DNA of 64,000 nt from Saccharibacillus sp. O23 (GTDB taxonomy: Bacteria > Bacillota > Bacilli > Paenibacillales > Paenibacillaceae). Positions 59,930 through 64,000 of this stretch are shown here, in pieces; within the stretch, counting starts at the first letter, position 1; every line of letters begins with the position of its first letter. The notes below the pieces were generated by a model. That model did not search any database. It saw only the letters and a list, made by a program, of their open reading frames with translations, and was not told where the DNA came from. The stretch lies in assembly GCF_002205895.1 (NCBI RefSeq), contig NZ_NJDE01000009.1:1-64000 (forward strand), read 5' to 3'. Both the position numbers and the translations under genes were made by a program.

Positions 59930-60532
59930 ATGCAGCTTAGACAATCTGCCGATTCGCTGGAAGCCTATCTGCAGCATTCGGCGTATCTGGACTTTCATGA
60001 CGCCGATATTCAGGAACGAATCGCAAGCTTCGATCAGAAGGCGGAAATCGAGCGGGTACGGGCGGCCTACGAATTCGTACGCGACGAGATCAGCCATTCG
60101 ATGGATATTCGCAGCGCGGAAGTGACGCGTCGGGCTTCCGAGGTGCTGCGTCAAGGACACGGTATCTGCTACGCCAAGGCGCATCTGCTGGCGGCGCTGC
60201 TGCGGGGAATGGGTATTCCGTCGGGGATCGTTTACCAGCGTTTGGCGTGGGACGACGCGATTGAAGGCGGGCATAGTCTCCATGCGCTCAACACGGTATA
60301 TCTGCGGGAAGCGGGAAAATGGATCCGATTGGACGCTCGCGGCAACAAGCCGGGCGTCGATGCGCAATTCGCCGTCGATGCCGAACAGTTGGCTTACCGT
60401 CCGCGCGAAGAACTGAACGAGATCGATTACGACCTTAATTTCCATGAACCGCATCCTTCCGTGATCGACGCGTTGGAAGGGTATGACGACTGCCTACGGA
60501 TGTGCGAAGAAGGACTTCCGGCGAAGCTGTAG
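59930..60532 (+). CDS. Transglutaminase-like cysteine protein
   Basis: This 200-residue protein has the transglutaminase-core catalytic triad: Cys in LRQGHGICYAKAHLLAALL, His in GHSLHALNTVYLRE and Asp in KWIRLDARGNKPGV. Bacterial stand-alone members are usually cysteine proteases or deaminases. ATG 59930 lies 9 bp after AGAAAGG; an in-frame ATG at 59921 is closer to the site. It converges with the next gene. Confidence 0.86.
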   Translation: MQLRQSADSLEAYLQHSAYLDFHDADIQERIASFDQKAEIERVRAAYEFVRDEISHSMDIRSAEVTRRASEVLRQGHGICYAKAHLLAALLRGMGIPSGIVYQRLAWDDAIEGGHSLHALNTVYLREAGKWIRLDARGNKPGVDAQFAVDAEQLAYRPREELNEIDYDLNFHEPHPSVIDALEGYDDCLRMCEEGLPAKL

Positions 60533-60542
60533 GCCATCGGGT

Positions 60543-61292
60543 TTAGCGATCCGCCCAATCCAACCCTTCCAGAAAATGATGCACGTCGGCAAAAACCTGC
60601 TCCTGTTCCGGTCCGAGCGTCAGGATATGTCCGGATTCCGGATAGACTTTGTAACTTTTATGCGGATTCGGGATTCGTTCGTAAATGGCGGCCGCGCTGT
60701 CGAGGTACAGAGGATGATCCAATCCGCCCTGCATGACGGCGGTCGGCGCTTCGATCTCTTGCAGCCGTTCGCCGGTGCGGGCGATCAACTGCTGAAGCAC
60801 GTCGAGCTGCCGGCGAGGAAGATCGTTCAGCGCTTCGGTCTCGCTCTGCACCGCTTCCGGCGATTTGCCTTCGAACGTTTTGTATTGGCGCGCGTAGATG
60901 CGGATACGTTCGAACAATTCGTCGGCGCTTTTGCCGCGGATCGGAGCGCACATGGAGACGATTCCGGTGACCGGGTATTCCATGCCGAGCTGAAGCGCGA
61001 ATACGCCGCCCAGCGAGACGCCCGCTACGGCGATCCGTTCATAGCCTTTGGCGCGCAGCAGCCGGTAACCGATTTCGGCGTCCCGCCACCAACCGTAAGG
61101 CGATAATTCGAGCAGTTCTTCGGCGCTCCCGCCGTGTCCGGCATACAGCGGCGCATGGCAGGTATACCCTCGGGCATGCAGGTAGCGCCCCAGTTTGCGC
61201 ACGTCGGCCGGATTGCCGGTGAACCCGTGCAGCAGCAGAACGGCGCGCGGACCGGCTTCGTAGGTAAAAGGCTGAGGCGGGATCATTTTCAT
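60543..61292 (-). CDS. Carboxylesterase-like alpha/beta hydrolase (Est30 type)
   Basis: This 249-residue esterase has the oxyanion-loop LLLHGFTGNPADVRKLGRYL, nucleophile Ser in ERIAVAGVSLGGVFALQLG, an Asp in TAVMQGGLDHPLYLDSA and a His in YPESGHILTLGPEQEQVF, the pattern of Est30-like carboxylesterases. It is a cytosolic enzyme with a likely short-chain ester substrate. It ends 10 bp from the end of the converging transglutaminase-like gene. GGAGAG precedes the start. Confidence 0.9.
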   Translation of the reverse strand: MKMIPPQPFTYEAGPRAVLLLHGFTGNPADVRKLGRYLHARGYTCHAPLYAGHGGSAEELLELSPYGWWRDAEIGYRLLRAKGYERIAVAGVSLGGVFALQLGMEYPVTGIVSMCAPIRGKSADELFERIRIYARQYKTFEGKSPEAVQSETEALNDLPRRQLDVLQQLIARTGERLQEIEAPTAVMQGGLDHPLYLDSAAAIYERIPNPHKSYKVYPESGHILTLGPEQEQVFADVHHFLEGLDWADR

Positions 61293-61497
61293 CGGAAATC
61301 TCTCCGTTTCGTGTAAGGTGTGCAGGCGCTGTTCGTCCTCTATATCTAACCATACATATGCGCCGCGTTAAAGTTGAGAAGCTCTTCCGACATCCGTTAC
61401 AATGGGGAAGATGGACATCATCGGGACGCTTGCGTAAGCGCATGGGTGACGGTTACCTCGGTTTACGCAAACGCCTTCATTCTGTAAGGAGGTTATC

Positions 61498-61851
61498 ATG
61501 CTCAAGACGGTATTGGGAAGATTTATGGTGATCGGGGTGCTCGAAGGGATCTCGTTCCTGCTGCTGCTTCTCGTCGCGATGCCGCTCAAGTATGCCGCGA
61601 ACGTGGATCAAGCGGTCACGATCGTGGGCGGCGCGCACGGCGCGTTGTTCGTGCTCTATATTCTGGCCGCGCTGCACGCGTTCATGGAACTGAGATGGGG
61701 CGTCAAGAAGCTGCTACTCGCGTTCGTCGCGGCCGTACTTCCTGCCGGTACGTTCGTGTTCGAGGCGCATCTTAAGAAAGAGATTCGTGCCGGACGCATG
61801 TACGGGACGGTGGAAGAAGCCGATCGTTCGAGAACGCGGCGGGCCGGCTGA
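61498..61851 (+). CDS. DUF3817 family membrane protein
   Basis: This 117-residue protein has three hydrophobic segments (RFMVIGVLEGISFLLLLLVA, IVGGAHGALFVLYILAALHA, LLLAFVAAVLPAGTFVFEA) and the DUF3817 pattern with LEGISFL. It is a membrane protein of unknown function. ATG follows AAGGAGG and stands alone. Confidence 0.85.
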   Translation: MLKTVLGRFMVIGVLEGISFLLLLLVAMPLKYAANVDQAVTIVGGAHGALFVLYILAALHAFMELRWGVKKLLLAFVAAVLPAGTFVFEAHLKKEIRAGRMYGTVEEADRSRTRRAG

Positions 61852-62003
61852 TCGTAAGGCTTGGTTTATCGGAGTCCAAGGCGGAGAATCGTCTCGGGCT
61901 CTTTTTCGCATGCTCGAATCGATTCCTGTATTTTCCGCGAGATGATAAACTAAAAGAGTGACCGAAAGGATGGAACGAATTTCGGAAGAATGGAGCGAGC
62001 CAG

Positions 62004-62318
62004 ATGAGAGACCGCGATCCGGGCGAATATTTAGTCAAAGGCAATATATTGGCGAATCTGTTCAGAGGGATGGAAGGGGTAGGCGGCAAGATCGATATCA
62101 CGAACGAACGGGTCATTTTCAAAGCGCACAGCCTGAATTTTCAACGGGAACCGCTCGAGATTCGGATCAGCGAGATCCAACATGTCGGCAAAAGAAGCAC
62201 GTGGGGCATCATTCCGAACGGCATGGAGATCGCGACGCGCAAAGGAGAGACCTACAAATTCGTTCTGTACAACCGCGGGAACGTAATCAAAACGATCAAC
62301 GAACTGCGGAATGCTTGA
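62004..62318 (+). CDS. GRAM/PH-like protein
   Basis: This 104-residue beta-rich protein (GGKIDITNERVIFKAHSLNF, IRISEIQHVGKRSTWGIIPN, GMEIATRKGETYKFVLYNRG) matches the GRAM-type PH-like fold of small bacterial proteins, which bind lipid or proteins at the membrane. ATG follows a weak GGAGCG. Directly after it comes a sugar isomerase fragment. Confidence 0.78.
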   Translation: MRDRDPGEYLVKGNILANLFRGMEGVGGKIDITNERVIFKAHSLNFQREPLEIRISEIQHVGKRSTWGIIPNGMEIATRKGETYKFVLYNRGNVIKTINELRNA

Positions 62319-62356
62319 GCGGCGCACAGCGGCAAATTCGAAACGGACAGGAGACG

Positions 62357-62656
62357 AACAAACATCATTATTTCCCGGATGCCGATCTGCTCGGCCGATA
62401 CGGTTCCCGATTGAAAGCGCTCCATCTCCACGACGATAACGGAAGTTGGGGGCAGCACGGGCTTCCGCTTGACGGTTCGCTGGATTGGCCGAAAATCATG
62501 AAGAATATCGCGGCAACCGGTTATTCGGGAGCCGCCGCGATCGAACCGATGAATTGGGATTACTTGAATCTGTCGCCGGAAGAGTTTTTGCGCCGTGCCT
62601 TCGAACGGGCTAAGCAGGCAGAAGATTTGTTCATTCATGAAGGAAGCGCTCTATAA
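62357..62656 (+). pseudogene. Truncated sugar phosphate isomerase/epimerase fragment
   Basis: About 100 codons encode the C-terminal part of a TIM-barrel xylose-isomerase-like protein: SRLKALHLHDDNGSWGQHGL, PLDGSLDWPKIMKNIAATGY and SGAAAIEPMNWDYLNLSPEE, ending FERAKQAEDLF. No start codon or ribosome site lies before the homologous region, and the open frame upstream is an overlap with the GRAM-type gene. It is probably the remnant of a deleted gene. Confidence 0.75.
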
Positions 62657-62679
62657 ATTGAAACTTGGGAGGACTTCGA

Positions 62680-63942
62680 ATGAGTTATCAAAACTGGGCA
62701 GGCAACTTTACGTACGGCGCGACCGACATGATCTATCCCGAAAACGTGGAGCATCTCCGGCAGTTGGTTAAAGAGCACCGGAAAGTCAAAGTTTCGGGCA
62801 GCGGGCATACGTTTAATTCCATCACGGATACGGACGGCATCTTCGTTTCGCTGCGGCATCGGAACCGCATGTTGGAATTAAACGAAGAACGCGGCACGGT
62901 AACGGTCGAAGGAGGGATCGCGTACGGGGAACTGTGCGCGCAGCTTGCTCTGACCGATTATGCGCTGCATAATCTGGCTTCGCTGCCTCATATCACGGTC
63001 GCCGGCGCCGCAGCTACGGCGACCCACGGTTCGGGCAGCGAAAACGGAAGCTTGGCGGCGGCGGTGGAAGGGATCGAACTGGTCGACGCCAACGGAGAGC
63101 TGCATACGTTCAGCCGCGGCGATGCGGAATTCGCCGGCGTCGTCGTGAATCTCGGCGCGCTCGGCGTCGTGACGAAGCTGACGCTGAAAGTCGTACCGGC
63201 TTATTCCGTCAGACAGTTCGTTTATGAGAATCTGCCGCTTTCGCAGCTTGAAGCAAACGCCGAAGGCATCTTCTCGGGGGCTTACAGCGTCAGTTTGTTC
63301 ACGGATTGGCAGCAGCCGAGATTCCATCAGGTCTGGACCAAATGCCGGGAAGAAGACGGCACAAGCTATGCTGGACATGCGGACTATTACGGAGCGCTGC
63401 CCGCGACGAGCCCTCTGCATCCGCTTCCGGACATGGATGCGGAAAACTGCACGGAGCAGCTCGGCAAGCCGGGGATGTGGCATGAGCGGCTCGCGCATTT
63501 CCGGATGGAATTTACGCCGAGTGCCGGCAAAGAGCTGCAAAGCGAGTACTTGATGCCGCGGGAGCATGTCTATGAAGCGGCGCTTGCCGTTCACGGATTG
63601 CGCGAGCATCTTGCGCCGATTCTGTTCGTCAGCGAGTTGCGGACGATCGCGGCGGACGATTTATGGCTGAGCCCTTTTCGCGATCAGCCTTCGGTCGCAT
63701 TCCACTTCACGTGGCGAGACGACTGGCAGGCGGTCGAGCGCGTGCTCCCGCTGCTGGAAGCGGCGCTGGCGCCATTCGGCGCGCGTCCGCATTGGGGCAA
63801 GCTGTTTACGGTACCGGCCGACGTTCTGCAGCAGCAATTCGACAAGCTGCCGGAGTTTCGGAAGTTGATCGACAAGTATGACCCTGACGGAAAATTCAGC
63901 AATGCGTTTCTGGATACTTATATTCGCCCGGCCCGAACCTGA
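62680..63942 (+). CDS. FAD-binding oxidoreductase, alditol oxidase-like
   Basis: This 420-residue flavoenzyme has an N-terminal FAD_binding_4 domain with KVSGSGHTFNSITDTDGIFV near residue 41 (the His in GSGH is the usual covalent FAD anchor), ITVAGAAATATHGSGSENGS near 110, and a C-terminal ALO-like half ending LIDKYDPDGKFSNAFLDTY. This is the alditol/xylitol oxidase pattern: oxidation of a sugar alcohol with oxygen, giving hydrogen peroxide. ATG 62680 follows TTGGGAGG. Bases after its stop hold an AAAGGAG at the window end, so another gene starts beyond. Confidence 0.9.
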   Translation: MSYQNWAGNFTYGATDMIYPENVEHLRQLVKEHRKVKVSGSGHTFNSITDTDGIFVSLRHRNRMLELNEERGTVTVEGGIAYGELCAQLALTDYALHNLASLPHITVAGAAATATHGSGSENGSLAAAVEGIELVDANGELHTFSRGDAEFAGVVVNLGALGVVTKLTLKVVPAYSVRQFVYENLPLSQLEANAEGIFSGAYSVSLFTDWQQPRFHQVWTKCREEDGTSYAGHADYYGALPATSPLHPLPDMDAENCTEQLGKPGMWHERLAHFRMEFTPSAGKELQSEYLMPREHVYEAALAVHGLREHLAPILFVSELRTIAADDLWLSPFRDQPSVAFHFTWRDDWQAVERVLPLLEAALAPFGARPHWGKLFTVPADVLQQQFDKLPEFRKLIDKYDPDGKFSNAFLDTYIRPART

Positions 63943-64000
63943 TCAAGCCGATCGCGCTGGGCATCATCCGGACTAAGTCGTCCGAACATCGACAAAGGAG

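Noticed and set aside
61958-62356. Coding sequence upstream of the isomerase fragment
   Set aside because: This part overlaps the GRAM-type gene in another frame and has no similarity to the isomerase; only the last 100 codons look real.

Overview
The window looks like a chromosomal segment of a GC-rich, endospore-forming Gram-positive of the Paenibacillaceae (Paenibacillus or Saccharibacillus type). This is inferred from AGGAGG-type ribosome sites, many lipoprotein-anchored sugar ABC transporters, YesM/YesN-type two-component regulators, a CotF-type spore coat pair and a CcpA-like cre site. No rRNA, tRNA or CRISPR array was seen.

Layout. (1) 3-6424: AraC-type response regulator (5' end cut off) and sensor kinase, then a carbohydrate ABC transporter (lipoprotein plus two permeases) preceded by cre-like boxes. 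(2) 6736-8003: CotF-like coat pair and an unknown protein. (3) 8198-15817: one long operon with an unknown protein, a PHP-type phosphoesterase, a GDPD-like phosphodiesterase, a LacI regulator and a complete ABC importer, preceded by a LacI-type palindrome; it is probably a phosphodiester uptake and cleavage system. (4) 16.1-23.0 kb: a non-coding repeat cluster, a divergent WYL regulator/VOC pair, a FIST sensor with a soluble chemoreceptor, and a TrmB regulator whose promoter box recurs before an inositol-monophosphatase-family gene. (5) 23.1-26.0 kb, minus strand: RpiR regulator, nagB, nagA. (6) 26.1-27.6 kb: YdeI-like and CarD-like proteins. (7) 27.8-43.0 kb: a glycan locus with a glutaminase-A/DUF4965-like protein, a secreted GxGYxYP protein, a GntR/LacI regulator, an ABC importer, a GH38 alpha-mannosidase and an 801-residue glycosidase-like protein. 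Several promoters share an AT-rich box. (8) 43.2-48.6 kb: an AT-rich integron-like element. (9) 48.6-55.7 kb: mostly small genes of unknown function and an S41 peptidase. (10) 55.7-64.0 kb: housekeeping-like enzymes, a secreted unknown protein, a sugar isomerase remnant and an alditol-oxidase-like gene.

The most striking part is 43337-48479. A tyrosine recombinase, with its N-terminal domain in a separate frame, lies directly upstream of an attI-like site and is co-oriented with five gene cassettes. The cassettes end in about 95-bp elements resembling attC. Two of the five show exact 7/7 complementarity between the left core box of the site and the right core box at the start of the same cassette, as expected for circularised integron cassettes. 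Four sites fold on paper into a three-armed cloverleaf with compensatory base changes, unlike the single imperfect hairpin of classical attC. The recombinase lacks the extra patch that defines IntI but has its C-terminal SPLD motif. This looks like a reverse-oriented integron, or a Xer-driven analogue, in a Firmicute, a phylum where integrons are rare. The cassettes carry a HEPN-like protein, a DUF695/RraB-like protein and unknowns; the last site is cut off and is followed by a headless gene fragment.

All family assignments come from reading motifs by eye; no database search was run.
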